Part shown: piece by piece, positions 1 through 7,418 of the stretch
Position numbering within the stretch: position 1 is the stretch's first letter
Layout: every line of letters begins with the position of its first letter
Assembly: GCF_023147505.1 (NCBI RefSeq)
Contig: NZ_JAHXPB010000001.1
Span: 659,106 to 723,105, forward strand
Source of the DNA: Brevundimonas sp. EYE_349
GTDB taxonomy: Bacteria > Pseudomonadota > Alphaproteobacteria > Caulobacterales > Caulobacteraceae
Length of the DNA: 64,000 nucleotides
Direction of reading: 5' to 3'
Made by a program: the position numbers and the translations under genes
Notes under the pieces: model-generated
Seen by the model: the letters and a program-made list of their open reading frames with translations, nothing else
Database searches by the model: none
What the model was told of the DNA's origin: nothing

Positions 1-35
1 GTCCATCGGCGGGCCGACGAAGGGCTGAGACGAGC

Positions 36-782
36 CTAGTTGCACACTACTGTGTTAGAGCGGGCGACGTTCTGACGCCGAAGGGCGCGTCGACGGGATT
101 CGCCCAACCACTCGCCGCGTCGGTCGATCTGGTATTCCACAATGGTGTTCGGCAGGCAGGACCTGGCCATCGTTTCCTCGACAAGCCAGGCTTTGGTGTT
201 GGCGTCGAAGTCTGCCCAGGCTCCATCTAGCCGTTCGACCGCAGTCGAGCCAGCCTCGCGATACAACAGCCATCCGGGATTGATCCCGTTCCGATTCATG
301 AAGGCTCGCTGTTGTGCGGCTATGGCCTCCAGATCGACGCCAGAGTCCGCCATGCCGTTCGCGGCGGCTTGGGTCCGCGAGATCAGACTGGGATCGATAC
401 CACCATGGATCACGATGACCGCGCCGGGCTCGACAATCAGTCGCCTAGCTAGCGGCAGAAGGTAGTTGGCGCAGGACGAGTTGCACTCGCCCACAACCCG
501 CATCGTCAGCCCCCGCCGTTCGAACCGCTCGGCGATGCGCATCGCCTCACCGGCCGACCCGCCGCGACTGGTCAGCACCAGTTCGGTCGTGGTCGGCACA
601 AGAGCTCGCTCGACACAGGTTGCCAAATCCGCATCAATCAGACCCGAGATAACGAAGGTCGACGGAGTGAGTTGACGACAAGGTCCGCTCCGCTCATTAG
701 CTGCCGCTGGCCCCACCGCAGCAAAAATAATCAATGCCAGCAGCCCGGTACAGGCCAGCCATTCTGTATGGTTCACAATCAT
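36..782 (-). CDS. Secreted ClpP-fold (COG3904-like) protein, putative serine peptidase
   Basis: Predicted 248-residue exported protein. Residues 1-28 look like a Sec signal peptide ending in an AAA-N cleavage site. The rest resembles the ClpP/crotonase fold: a GG-S-type loop at about 73-76, a Cys-flanked S-S pair at 102-103 where ClpP carries its nucleophile, and IVIH-G-G at 123-128 supplying a possible catalytic His126. Cys100 and Cys104 flank the serine and could form a disulfide. I chose the ATG at 782 because it starts the signal peptide; a longer frame to 929 would begin inside the duplicated degP fragment. It lies downstream of degP on the same strand, in the accessory stretch after that duplication. 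Fold assignment is by motif, so the substrate is unknown and peptidase activity is an inference. Confidence 0.65.
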   Translation of the reverse strand: MIVNHTEWLACTGLLALIIFAAVGPAAANERSGPCRQLTPSTFVISGLIDADLATCVERALVPTTTELVLTSRGGSAGEAMRIAERFERRGLTMRVVGECNSSCANYLLPLARRLIVEPGAVIVIHGGIDPSLISRTQAAANGMADSGVDLEAIAAQQRAFMNRNGINPGWLLYREAGSTAVERLDGAWADFDANTKAWLVEETMARSCLPNTIVEYQIDRRGEWLGESRRRALRRQNVARSNTVVCN

Positions 783-875
783 CAGCCGTCCGAGGTCGTT
801 CAACAAGGATGACCTGAGCGAGCGTAATGTCAATCCAAGGTAACCATCGAGCGACTGATGGCAAGCAGCCTTCCT

Positions 876-1023
876 TATCTCATCACGCCGCGCACCTGAC
901 GCCCGCCCCGGTTGATGACGACCTCCCAAGGGCCAGGTCCCGCCCCTGCGGCTTCGATGTCGCGGGCCGAGGCGATGGCGCGGCCGTTGATGCTGACGAT
1001 CAGGTCGTTCTGACGGAAGCCTG
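876..1023 (-). pseudogene. Detached duplicate of the degP 3' end (copy A)
   Basis: These 148 bp match 1266-1413, the last 49 codons of the degP-like gene, with three differences (positions 883, 908 and 936 against 1273, 1298 and 1326). The copy keeps the protease reading frame, including the second-PDZ motif that begins GFRQND, and ends with its own TAA just outside the repeat. It has no start codon or upstream coding sequence, so it is a remnant. Two of the three changes alter a residue: Arg to Pro, and Leu to Met near the C-terminus. The third leaves a glycine codon or arginine-rich turn essentially unchanged. Confidence 0.85.
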
Positions 1024-1227
1024 TCAGTCCTTATTACGGGCTTTCGCCGCGTCTCGATTTTCGACCGACACCTTTTCGATCTTCGTCATCTGGTGATCCA
1101 TCAAACTAACGGGGCGGATGACGCAACCTCGCTGGGCAAGCCACGACGCCAATTTCCAGGCGGCGATAAGGACGGCGGCAAGGCCGAGCGTTCCGATGAA
1201 AAGTCCGACGGTTGTTGGCTCACTCAT
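1024..1227 (-). CDS. Small single-pass membrane protein between degP repeats
   Basis: A 67-residue protein with one hydrophobic segment (about residues 6-31) followed by a charged, lysine-rich C-terminal tail. This suggests a small inner-membrane protein with a cytoplasmic tail. It is not recognisable as a family. Its TGA stop sits exactly at the boundary of repeat copy A, so the stop may have been created or fixed by the rearrangement. No strong Shine-Dalgarno sequence precedes the ATG at 1227, and the degP stop is only 37 bp upstream, so it could be translated from the degP message. Whether it is expressed is uncertain. Confidence 0.45.
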   Translation of the reverse strand: MSEPTTVGLFIGTLGLAAVLIAAWKLASWLAQRGCVIRPVSLMDHQMTKIEKVSVENRDAAKARNKD

Positions 1228-1264
1228 GGGTTACAATCACCACAATCGAATACTGTGTCCAACC

Positions 1265-2668
1265 CTATCTCAGCACGCCGCGCACCTGACGCCCGCCGCG
1301 GTTGATGACGACCTCCCAAGGGCCACGTCCCGCCCCTGCGGCTTCGATGTCGCGGGCCGAGGCGATGGCGCGGCCGTTGATGCTGACGATCAGGTCGTTC
1401 TGACGGAAGCCTGCACGCGCGGCGTAACCGCGACCGGACACGCCTGTGACGATCACCCCCGTCGCGAAGGGATCGCCGCCCAGCCGGTCGGCCAGGGCCG
1501 GGTTCAGGGCCACGACCTCGGCGCCCGCGAACGGACCGGACGCGATGATCACGCCGCCGTTGGGATCAGCGTCGCCCGGCAGAGGCTGGACCCGCGCGTT
1601 CAGCGTCTGGGCCCGACCATCACGCAGGATGGCGACCTGCACCTGATCGTTGGGATTGCGAGAGCCGACGCGGTAATTCAGCCCGCCCTGGTCGTTGATC
1701 TCCTGACCATCGACGGCGGTGATGACGTCGCCCTGGCGCAGGCCCGCGCGCGCGGCGGGCCCGTTGGCGTAGACATCGGTCACCACAATCCCTTGCGGCC
1801 GGCTCAGACCCAGGCTGCCGGCGATGTCGCCGGTGACGGTGTCGCCCTTCACGCCCAGCCAAGGGCGCACCACCTGTTTGGCGCCGCCCAGCGCCGAATC
1901 CACGACCCGCTTCACCATCGCCGCAGGCACGGCGAAACCGACGCCCGCCGACGAACCCGAACGCGAGAAGATGGCGGTGTTGATGCCGATCAGATCGCCG
2001 TCCATGTCCACCAGCGCCCCGCCTGAATTGCCGGGATTGATGGCCGCATCGGTCTGGATGAAGGAGCCGCTGTCGGAAATGCCGGTCTCTGTCCGGTTAA
2101 GGGCCGAGATGATGCCGTTGGTCACCGTCTGGCCCACGCCGAACGGGTTGCCGATCGCCAGAACCAGATCGCCGACCTGCTGTTCTTCCTTGTCGTCGAT
2201 GGCCAGCACCGGCAGGCGCTCGCCCACATTCTCCAGCCGCAGCACGGCGATGTCGCTACGCTCGTCCGCCAGGATAACGGTGGCGGGGAACTCGCGCCGG
2301 TCGTTCAGCACGACCTTGATCTGCTGGGCGCCCTGGATGACGTGGTTGTTGGTGACGACGATTCCGTCCGAACGCACGATAACGCCCGACCCAACGGATT
2401 CCGCCACCCGCGCCTGGGGAACCCCGCCGCCGAACAATTGCCAGAACGGATCGGCCTGCACCCGCTGCACGCTGCGCGCCGAGATGTTGACCACCGCCGG
2501 CGCCGCCGAGCGGACCACGGGGGCGAAGCTGGACTTCATACCCCCGGCGTCGCTGGGCACGTTTCGCGTCGGCTGGGCGAATTCGCCCTCCTGCGCCTTG
2601 GACGGTTGAGGGTTGCCACAGGCCGACAGGGCCAGTGTGGCGGCGAGCACGATCGATCGGGTCTTCAT
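1265..2668 (-). CDS. degP: HtrA/Do-family periplasmic serine protease (lipoprotein form)
   Basis: A 467-residue Do-type protease that degrades or refolds misfolded envelope proteins. The N-terminus is a signal peptide with an LSAC lipobox, giving a lipidated Cys17, so the enzyme is probably membrane-anchored in the periplasm. The trypsin-like domain shows His109 (TNNHV), Asp139 (RSDIAVL) and Ser215 (GNSGGAL). Two PDZ domains follow, at about 265-360 and 375-467. The ATG at 2668 is preceded by GGA at good spacing; an in-frame ATG at 2674 is an alternative. The last 49 codons are duplicated downstream. It is divergent from mutL with about 160 bp between them. The family is certain; the exact paralogue (DegP, DegQ or MucD type) is not. 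Confidence 0.93.
   Translation of the reverse strand: MKTRSIVLAATLALSACGNPQPSKAQEGEFAQPTRNVPSDAGGMKSSFAPVVRSAAPAVVNISARSVQRVQADPFWQLFGGGVPQARVAESVGSGVIVRSDGIVVTNNHVIQGAQQIKVVLNDRREFPATVILADERSDIAVLRLENVGERLPVLAIDDKEEQQVGDLVLAIGNPFGVGQTVTNGIISALNRTETGISDSGSFIQTDAAINPGNSGGALVDMDGDLIGINTAIFSRSGSSAGVGFAVPAAMVKRVVDSALGGAKQVVRPWLGVKGDTVTGDIAGSLGLSRPQGIVVTDVYANGPAARAGLRQGDVITAVDGQEINDQGGLNYRVGSRNPNDQVQVAILRDGRAQTLNARVQPLPGDADPNGGVIIASGPFAGAEVVALNPALADRLGGDPFATGVIVTGVSGRGYAARAGFRQNDLIVSINGRAIASARDIEAAGAGRGPWEVVINRGGRQVRGVLR
1266..1413 (-). repeat. Direct repeat copy B, 3' end of degP
   Basis: Intact copy of the 148-bp direct repeat, part of the functional degP-like gene. Its partner lies exactly 390 bp away at 876-1023 in the same orientation. 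Both copies end sharply at the same base: CTG is shared, then the sequences diverge. Between them lie 242 bp of unrelated sequence carrying one small gene. I see no terminal inverted repeats and no transposase. Confidence 0.9.
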
Positions 2669-2830
2669 GGTCATCCGAGAAAGGTCAGGCGGTCAGCCGC
2701 GCCATTCCGCACCCGGTTTCGGGCTGGATCAAGGCGCGCCATCAGCAGAACGGTCAAGCTGTCGAGGCGTTCCCCGCCGGTCGAACGCCAGATGGCGCGA
2801 ATCCCCCGCGCGCCCTATCTTCGCCTGCTC

Positions 2831-4723
2831 ATGCCCATCCGTCGCCTTTCCCCCGAAACCGTCAACCGCATCGCCGCCGGCGAGGTGGTCGAGCGGCCGG
2901 CCAGCGCCATCAAGGAGCTGGTCGAGAACGCCCTGGATGCGGGCGGCCGCAATATCGAGATTCAGGCGGACGGCGGGGGCCTGTCGCGCATCCTGATCGC
3001 CGACGACGGCAAGGGCATTCCGCGCGAGGAACTGCCTCTGGCCATCGAGCGCCACGCCACCTCCAAGCTGGAGCCGGACGACGCGGGCGACGTGGACCTG
3101 CTGCGTATCCACACCCTGGGCTTCCGGGGCGAGGCCCTGCCCTCCATCGGCTCGGTCGCCCGTCTGTCCATCACCACCCGGTCCCGTGACGAGACCGACG
3201 CCTGGGCCATCACGGTCGAGGGCGGCGAGACCCGTCCCCTGGCCCCCGCCCCCTTCCCCGGCCCGCACGGCGCGCGGGTCGAGGTGCGCGACCTCTTCTA
3301 CGCCACCCCCGCCCGGCTAAAGTTCATGAAGTCCGAACGGGCCGAGGCCATGGCCATTTCGGAAGAGATCAAGCGTCAGGCCATGGCGCATGAGGCCGTC
3401 GCCTTCACCCTGTCGCTGGACGGCAAGACCACCCTGCGCCTGCCCGCCGAACATCCCGGCGATGAAGGCCGGCTGAAGCGCCTGTCCGTCCTCCTGGGCC
3501 GCGACTTCGAGGCCAACGCCCTGCTGATCGATCAGGAGCGGGACGGCGTGCGCCTGTCGGGCTACGCCGGCCTGCCCACCTATTCGCGCGGGAATGCCGC
3601 GCATCAGTATCTTTTCGTCAACGGCCGCCCGGTGAAGGATCGCCTGGTGCAAGGGGCCCTGCGCGGCGCCTACGCCGACTTCCTGGCGCGCGACCGCCAT
3701 CCGGCCGCCGTTCTGTTTCTCGACATCGATCCGCTCTATGTCGACGTCAACGTCCACCCCGCCAAGGCCGAGGTCCGGTTTCGCGACCCGGCCCTGGTGC
3801 GCGGCCTGATCGTCGGCGCCCTGCGCCACGCGCTCCACGCCGCCGGCCACCGCGCCTCCACCACAGTCGCCGCCGACGCCCTCTCGGGCTTCCAGCCCCA
3901 TACCGGCGTCGCATCCGGCCCAGCCTACAGCCCCAGCGCCCGCTCGGCGCAGGGTTTCAGCGGCTGGACCGGCTGGTCCCAGCCCGCCGCCGCCGCCCAG
4001 GTCCTGCCCGGCCTGAACGAACGCAGCGCCCGCCTCGAACCCAGTTGGGACGGTCCGTCATGGCCTCAGCCTTCAGCCGAACACGACGGGTCCACTCACG
4101 ACTCACGGCTCACGGCTCACCCTTCGCCCCAAGACCCCCTCGACTATCCGCTGGGCGCAGCGCGAGGACAGCTTCACGCCAACTATATCGTCGCCCAGAC
4201 CCGCGACGGTCTGGTCATCGTGGACCAGCACGCCGCGCACGAGCGGCTGGTCTATGAGCGGATGAAGGCCCAGATGGCCGAAGGCGCCGTGACCCGGCAG
4301 GCCCTGCTGACGCCTGAGGTGGTCGATCTGGACCCCGCCGAGGCCGAGCGCGTCGCCTCGCGCGCCGAGGAACTGGCCGAGATGGGCCTGATCGTCGAGG
4401 CCTTCGGCGCCGGGGCCGTCCTGGTGCGCGAAACCCCGGCCATGCTGGGCGATACCGACGTCCAGGGCCTGATCCGCGACATCGCCGACGATCTGTCCGA
4501 ACACGGCCAGGCCCTGTCGCTCAAGGAAAGGCTCGCCGCCATCTGCGGCACCATGGCCTGCCACGGCAGCGTTCGCTCGGGCCGCGTCCTCTCGGCCCCC
4601 GAGATGAACGCCCTGCTCCGCCAGATGGAAGCCACCCCCCACTCCGGCCAATGCAACCACGGCCGCCCCACCTATGTGGAGCTGAAACTGCACGATCTGG
4701 AGAAGCTGTTCGGACGGCGGTGA
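2831..4723 (+). CDS. mutL: DNA mismatch repair protein MutL with endonuclease motif
   Basis: A 630-residue MutL. The N-terminal GHKL ATPase has Glu29 in the [13 protein letters not shown] motif and the GFRGEAL loop at 97-103. The transducer domain has a VNGRPV motif, and a proline- and serine-rich linker spans about 345-430. The C-terminal domain holds the nicking-endonuclease signature: DQHA-x2-E-x4-E at 465-476, ACHGSVRSG, and C-N-H-G-R-P at 608-613. MutL of this kind cuts DNA itself, as in bacteria lacking MutH. The start was set at the ATG encoding MPIRRL; the open frame continues upstream but runs antisense to the degP gene. The linker DNA near 4090-4125 contains short imperfect repeats. 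Confidence 0.97.
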   Translation: MPIRRLSPETVNRIAAGEVVERPASAIKELVENALDAGGRNIEIQADGGGLSRILIADDGKGIPREELPLAIERHATSKLEPDDAGDVDLLRIHTLGFRGEALPSIGSVARLSITTRSRDETDAWAITVEGGETRPLAPAPFPGPHGARVEVRDLFYATPARLKFMKSERAEAMAISEEIKRQAMAHEAVAFTLSLDGKTTLRLPAEHPGDEGRLKRLSVLLGRDFEANALLIDQERDGVRLSGYAGLPTYSRGNAAHQYLFVNGRPVKDRLVQGALRGAYADFLARDRHPAAVLFLDIDPLYVDVNVHPAKAEVRFRDPALVRGLIVGALRHALHAAGHRASTTVAADALSGFQPHTGVASGPAYSPSARSAQGFSGWTGWSQPAAAAQVLPGLNERSARLEPSWDGPSWPQPSAEHDGSTHDSRLTAHPSPQDPLDYPLGAARGQLHANYIVAQTRDGLVIVDQHAAHERLVYERMKAQMAEGAVTRQALLTPEVVDLDPAEAERVASRAEELAEMGLIVEAFGAGAVLVRETPAMLGDTDVQGLIRDIADDLSEHGQALSLKERLAAICGTMACHGSVRSGRVLSAPEMNALLRQMEATPHSGQCNHGRPTYVELKLHDLEKLFGRR

Positions 4724-4761
4724 GTGATGAAACGCAGCCGTAAGCCTGCTAGATAACGATA

Positions 4762-5184
4762 ATGTCCGCCCTCGTTCTCATCGCTGCTCTGGCGTGCGCC
4801 TCGCCCGATCCTGTCGCGTACGGCCAAGCCGCTCAGGCGTCCTGTGCGCAACCCGCCGCCCTGCTTCCAAACGCCAGAGAACGCCGCGCGATTCTAGGCG
4901 CGCTTCGTCCTGTGGTGGAGCGGGAGTTAGGCGGGCCGATCGAGTTCGTGGTCACCCAGATCCGCGTGATCGGCCCCCACGCTTTCGCCATCGTGACGCC
5001 CCAACGCCCCGACGGCGGCGCGATCCGTCCCACCAACGACGAGATGGACGGCGTGCGTACCGAAGCCATCCTCGCCAAACGGAACGGTCGCTGGCATGTC
5101 GTCAAGCATGGCATCGGCGCCACCGACGTCTGGTATGCTGGCGAGATCGACAACTATCCCGTCAACCTGATCCCGGCATGTTGA
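4762..5184 (+). CDS. Hypothetical exported protein
   Basis: A 140-residue protein with a short hydrophobic N-terminus (residues 1-14) that may be a signal peptide cleaved near Ala21-Ala25. The mature part has two cysteines near its ends and an alternating hydrophobic pattern (FVVTQIRVIG, HAFAIVTPQ) suggestive of a small alpha/beta or cystatin-like fold. The end overlaps the next gene by 7 bp, so the two are probably co-translated. I do not recognise a family. The pairing with a small tyrosine phosphatase gives no functional hint. Confidence 0.7.
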   Translation: MSALVLIAALACASPDPVAYGQAAQASCAQPAALLPNARERRAILGALRPVVERELGGPIEFVVTQIRVIGPHAFAIVTPQRPDGGAIRPTNDEMDGVRTEAILAKRNGRWHVVKHGIGATDVWYAGEIDNYPVNLIPAC

Positions 5185-5636
5185 AGCCCTCCGTCCTCTT
5201 CGTATGCCTCGGCAACATCTGTCGCTCGCCTCTGGCGGAGGCGGCCCTGCGGGCTGAGGCGCAGCGGTTGCGTAGGGATTTGATCGTGGATTCCGCCGGG
5301 ACCGGGGACTGGCATGCGGGCGAGGCGCCGGACCCGCGGGCGCAGGCGACGGCGCGACGTCATGGGGTCGAAATTTCGGGATTGAAGGCGCGCCAGGTGA
5401 CACCGGCGGACTTTCGCCGCTTCAATCATGTGATCGCCTTGGACCACGAGAATCTGAAAAACCTGCGCCGCCTGCGTCCCGACGATGCGACCGCCGAGCT
5501 CAGCCTGCTGCTCGACCATGTTCCCGGCCGCGAGGGCCAGGCGGTGGCGGACCCCTATTTCGGCGACGACGACGGGTTTGAGATCACCTGGGCCGAGGTG
5601 ACGGCGGCGGCGCGCGGCCTCGTCGCCAAACTGTAA
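5178..5636 (+). CDS. Low-molecular-weight protein tyrosine phosphatase
   Basis: A 152-residue cytoplasmic phosphatase that removes phosphate from tyrosine residues through a cysteinyl-phosphate intermediate. The signature C-x5-R loop is CLGNICRS, giving Cys10 and Arg16. The general acid lies in the ADPYFG motif near residue 118. Length and motif order fit the LMW-PTP family. The ATG lies inside the end of the upstream gene (7-bp overlap), pointing to translational coupling. No polysaccharide export or tyrosine kinase gene is nearby, so the substrate is open; a free-standing housekeeping-type phosphatase is most likely. Confidence 0.93.
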   Translation: MLKPSVLFVCLGNICRSPLAEAALRAEAQRLRRDLIVDSAGTGDWHAGEAPDPRAQATARRHGVEISGLKARQVTPADFRRFNHVIALDHENLKNLRRLRPDDATAELSLLLDHVPGREGQAVADPYFGDDDGFEITWAEVTAAARGLVAKL

Positions 5637-5871
5637 CCCGCTCCCGTCGGGAGAGGGCTTGAGCGCACGCGCAGCGGCCGTCTTGGCGCGACCCCAAGCG
5701 CGGCGCGAGGCAGCCGGGGGATGAGGGTCGGATGCTTGACCTCTGTCCTGCGACGGCTCACGCTGACCGATGGAGCCGACGCCCCCATCCGGCCCCACCT
5801 TCTCCCACCGGAAGAGGGAAAGCATGACGCCACGTCCGCGTTTGACGTAGCGGCGGTTTACGGCTGCGGTC
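5637..5871. repeat. Intergenic spacer with palindromic repeat-like DNA
   Basis: This 235-bp gap has no credible gene. It opens with CTCCCGTCGGGAG, a short palindrome at 5641-5653, and contains GGATGAGGGTCGG-type and CCACCTTCTCCCACCGG-type segments that look like two ends of a degraded inverted repeat. Elements of this look are common between genes in GC-rich alphaproteobacteria. Copy number cannot be judged from one window. Confidence 0.4.
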
Positions 5872-6324
5872 ATGACCGATGTTTATCGCATCCGCGCCGC
5901 TCAAACCTGGGCCCAGGCCCGCGCCGACTATCTGTCGGGCCTAAGCGCAGAGGCCGTGTGTCGCCGCCACGACCTGGGCCTGTCCGCCTTTCGGCGTCGC
6001 GCCCGCAAATATGGCTGGCGGCGCAGCGATCAGGTCGAGCCCCCGCCCGGCGAGACCGATCTGAGCCTTTACGACGATGTGGACATCAACGACCTGGCCC
6101 AGACAGCGCGGCTGCGTTTCATCGAGGCGACGGAGGGCGGTCGGGCCACCGACGCGCGTCGCTGGCAGCGCCTGTGGCTGGACCTTCGCGACGCCTCCCG
6201 CGAAGCCGACGCCGAATTCTTCAAGGGCATGAGCCGTGAAGAGACCCGCGCCCTGATGGAGTTGGAACGCCGCGAGATCGAAGAGGAGGACGAGGCCCTG
6301 CTGGGTCCGCCGCCTGCGGACTGA
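5872..6324 (+). CDS. Hypothetical cytoplasmic protein with N-terminal helix-turn-helix-like segment
   Basis: A 150-residue hydrophilic protein without signal peptide. Residues 10-52 (QTWAQARADYLSG, then LSAEAVCRRHDLGLSAFRRR and KYGWRR) match the pattern of a small helix-turn-helix as in transposase or terminase small-subunit N-termini. The middle contains a D-D-V-D-I-N-D segment, and the C-terminus is a charged helix rich in Glu and Arg. I do not recognise the family. It stands alone between a spacer and the convergent rsmD gene. A DNA-binding role is an inference from the N-terminus only. Confidence 0.7.
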   Translation: MTDVYRIRAAQTWAQARADYLSGLSAEAVCRRHDLGLSAFRRRARKYGWRRSDQVEPPPGETDLSLYDDVDINDLAQTARLRFIEATEGGRATDARRWQRLWLDLRDASREADAEFFKGMSREETRALMELERREIEEEDEALLGPPPAD

Positions 6325-6396
6325 TCCCGCTGCGACCCGCTCGCAAAAATCTGCACGAAAGTGCACTCAAAAAAGTTCTGAGCGCAGTTTTCCAGA

Positions 6397-6972
6397 TCAG
6401 GCGGTCGGGGCCAGCACCTTCAGGAACAGCACCCGCGCCGCGCCATAGTCGCGCGCGTCCAGCCGCTCATAGCCGGGCGTGTCGATCTCCGGCTCGTCCG
6501 AACCGCGCTCGAACACCACGATGGCGCCGGGCTTGAGCCAGTTCCCCTCCAGCAGGCGCGCCAGCGTCTGTTCCCCCAGCCCCTTGCCGTAGGGCGGGTC
6601 CAGAAAGGCGATGTCGAACGCCTCCGCAATGGGGCCTGGCCGCACGCCCAAATCGGTTGCGCTGCGTCGATGCACCCGTGTGCGCCCCATCAGTCCATAG
6701 GCGTCGGCGTTCTCGCGGATGGCGCCGCGCGCGTCATCCTCGATCTCCACGAACAGGCAGAAGGCCGCCCCCCGGCTGACCGCCTCGAACCCCAGGGCGC
6801 CCGACCCGGCGTACAGGTCGATGACCCGCGCGCCCTGCAAGCCTTCGCCCCAGGCGGCGTGTTCCAGAACGTTGAACACCGCCTGGCGCGCGCGGTCAGA
6901 GGTCGGGCGTGTGCCCTTCCCTTCCGGCGTGACGATGGAACGGCCCTTAAGGCTGCCTGCGACAATCCGCAT
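6397..6972 (-). CDS. rsmD: 16S rRNA (guanine(966)-N2)-methyltransferase RsmD
   Basis: A 191-residue SAM-dependent methyltransferase that modifies G966 of 16S rRNA during 30S assembly. Features seen: the RIVAGSLKGR N-terminus typical of RsmD, SAM motif I DLYAGSGALG at 52-61, and the catalytic DPPY at 125-128 used by N2-guanine and N6-adenine methyltransferases. Length matches the family. The upstream gene on the same strand ends six bases away, suggesting a shared transcript with the GFA-type gene. Confidence 0.95.
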   Translation of the reverse strand: MRIVAGSLKGRSIVTPEGKGTRPTSDRARQAVFNVLEHAAWGEGLQGARVIDLYAGSGALGFEAVSRGAAFCLFVEIEDDARGAIRENADAYGLMGRTRVHRRSATDLGVRPGPIAEAFDIAFLDPPYGKGLGEQTLARLLEGNWLKPGAIVVFERGSDEPEIDTPGYERLDARDYGAARVLFLKVLAPTA

Positions 6973-6978
6973 CCTTCG

Positions 6979-7392
6979 TCAGGCCTCTGGCGGAGCGAAC
7001 TGAGCGTACAGTTCGTCGGTGGTCAGGCGGGGCCGATCCCCCGCCAGGGCATAGGTCTCGGGCTTGCTGTCGATGCAGAATTCGTCCTCCAGCACGAAGG
7101 CGGACGGATCGTCGAACGCCTGGGCCGACACCATGGTCAAGGCGCCGTCGTTGGAGCGCCAGAACAGGCCGGTCCCGCACGCCGGGCAAAACTGGCGCGT
7201 CGCCCACTCGGACGAGGCGTAGGTCGCCACCGCCCCCTGAACCTGCACGCTGTCGCCGCAGTCCACGCTGAACAGGATGCCGTCCGACAGGCGCCGGCAC
7301 ATGCCGCAATGGCAGGCGTGCATCCCGCCTCTGGGCATGGCGCTGAATGTCACGGCGCCGCACAGGCACCGGCCGGTGGAAGACGACGTCAT
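6979..7392 (-). CDS. GFA-family zinc protein (glutathione-dependent formaldehyde-activating-like)
   Basis: A 137-residue protein of the GFA/CENP-V fold. It has the zinc ligand pattern C-x-C at 9 and 11, C-H-C-x2-C at 27-32, and C-x2-C at 69-72. True Gfa binds glutathione and speeds its reaction with formaldehyde, but most members of this broad family have unknown substrates. No formaldehyde dehydrogenase is adjacent, so a Gfa activity should not be assumed. It lies between the pseudouridine synthase and rsmD on the same strand, with 26 bp and 6 bp gaps. Confidence 0.85.
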   Translation of the reverse strand: MTSSSTGRCLCGAVTFSAMPRGGMHACHCGMCRRLSDGILFSVDCGDSVQVQGAVATYASSEWATRQFCPACGTGLFWRSNDGALTMVSAQAFDDPSAFVLEDEFCIDSKPETYALAGDRPRLTTDELYAQFAPPEA

Positions 7393-7418
7393 GCCTTAGC
7401 TCTCCTCGGCGGCGCGTC

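Noticed and set aside
1118..2026. Long plus-strand frames across the degP gene
   Set aside because: Their translations are low-complexity antisense of a real protease with all catalytic residues; no start signals support them.
2342..2830. N-terminal extension of mutL to 2342
   Set aside because: The upstream part lies antisense to the degP gene and does not match MutL; the family start MPIRRL is at 2831.
4090..4130. Short tandem repeat in mutL as a CRISPR or phase-variable tract
   Set aside because: CTCACGACTCACGGCTCACGGCTCAC-like units are few, imperfect and lie in the MutL linker in frame.
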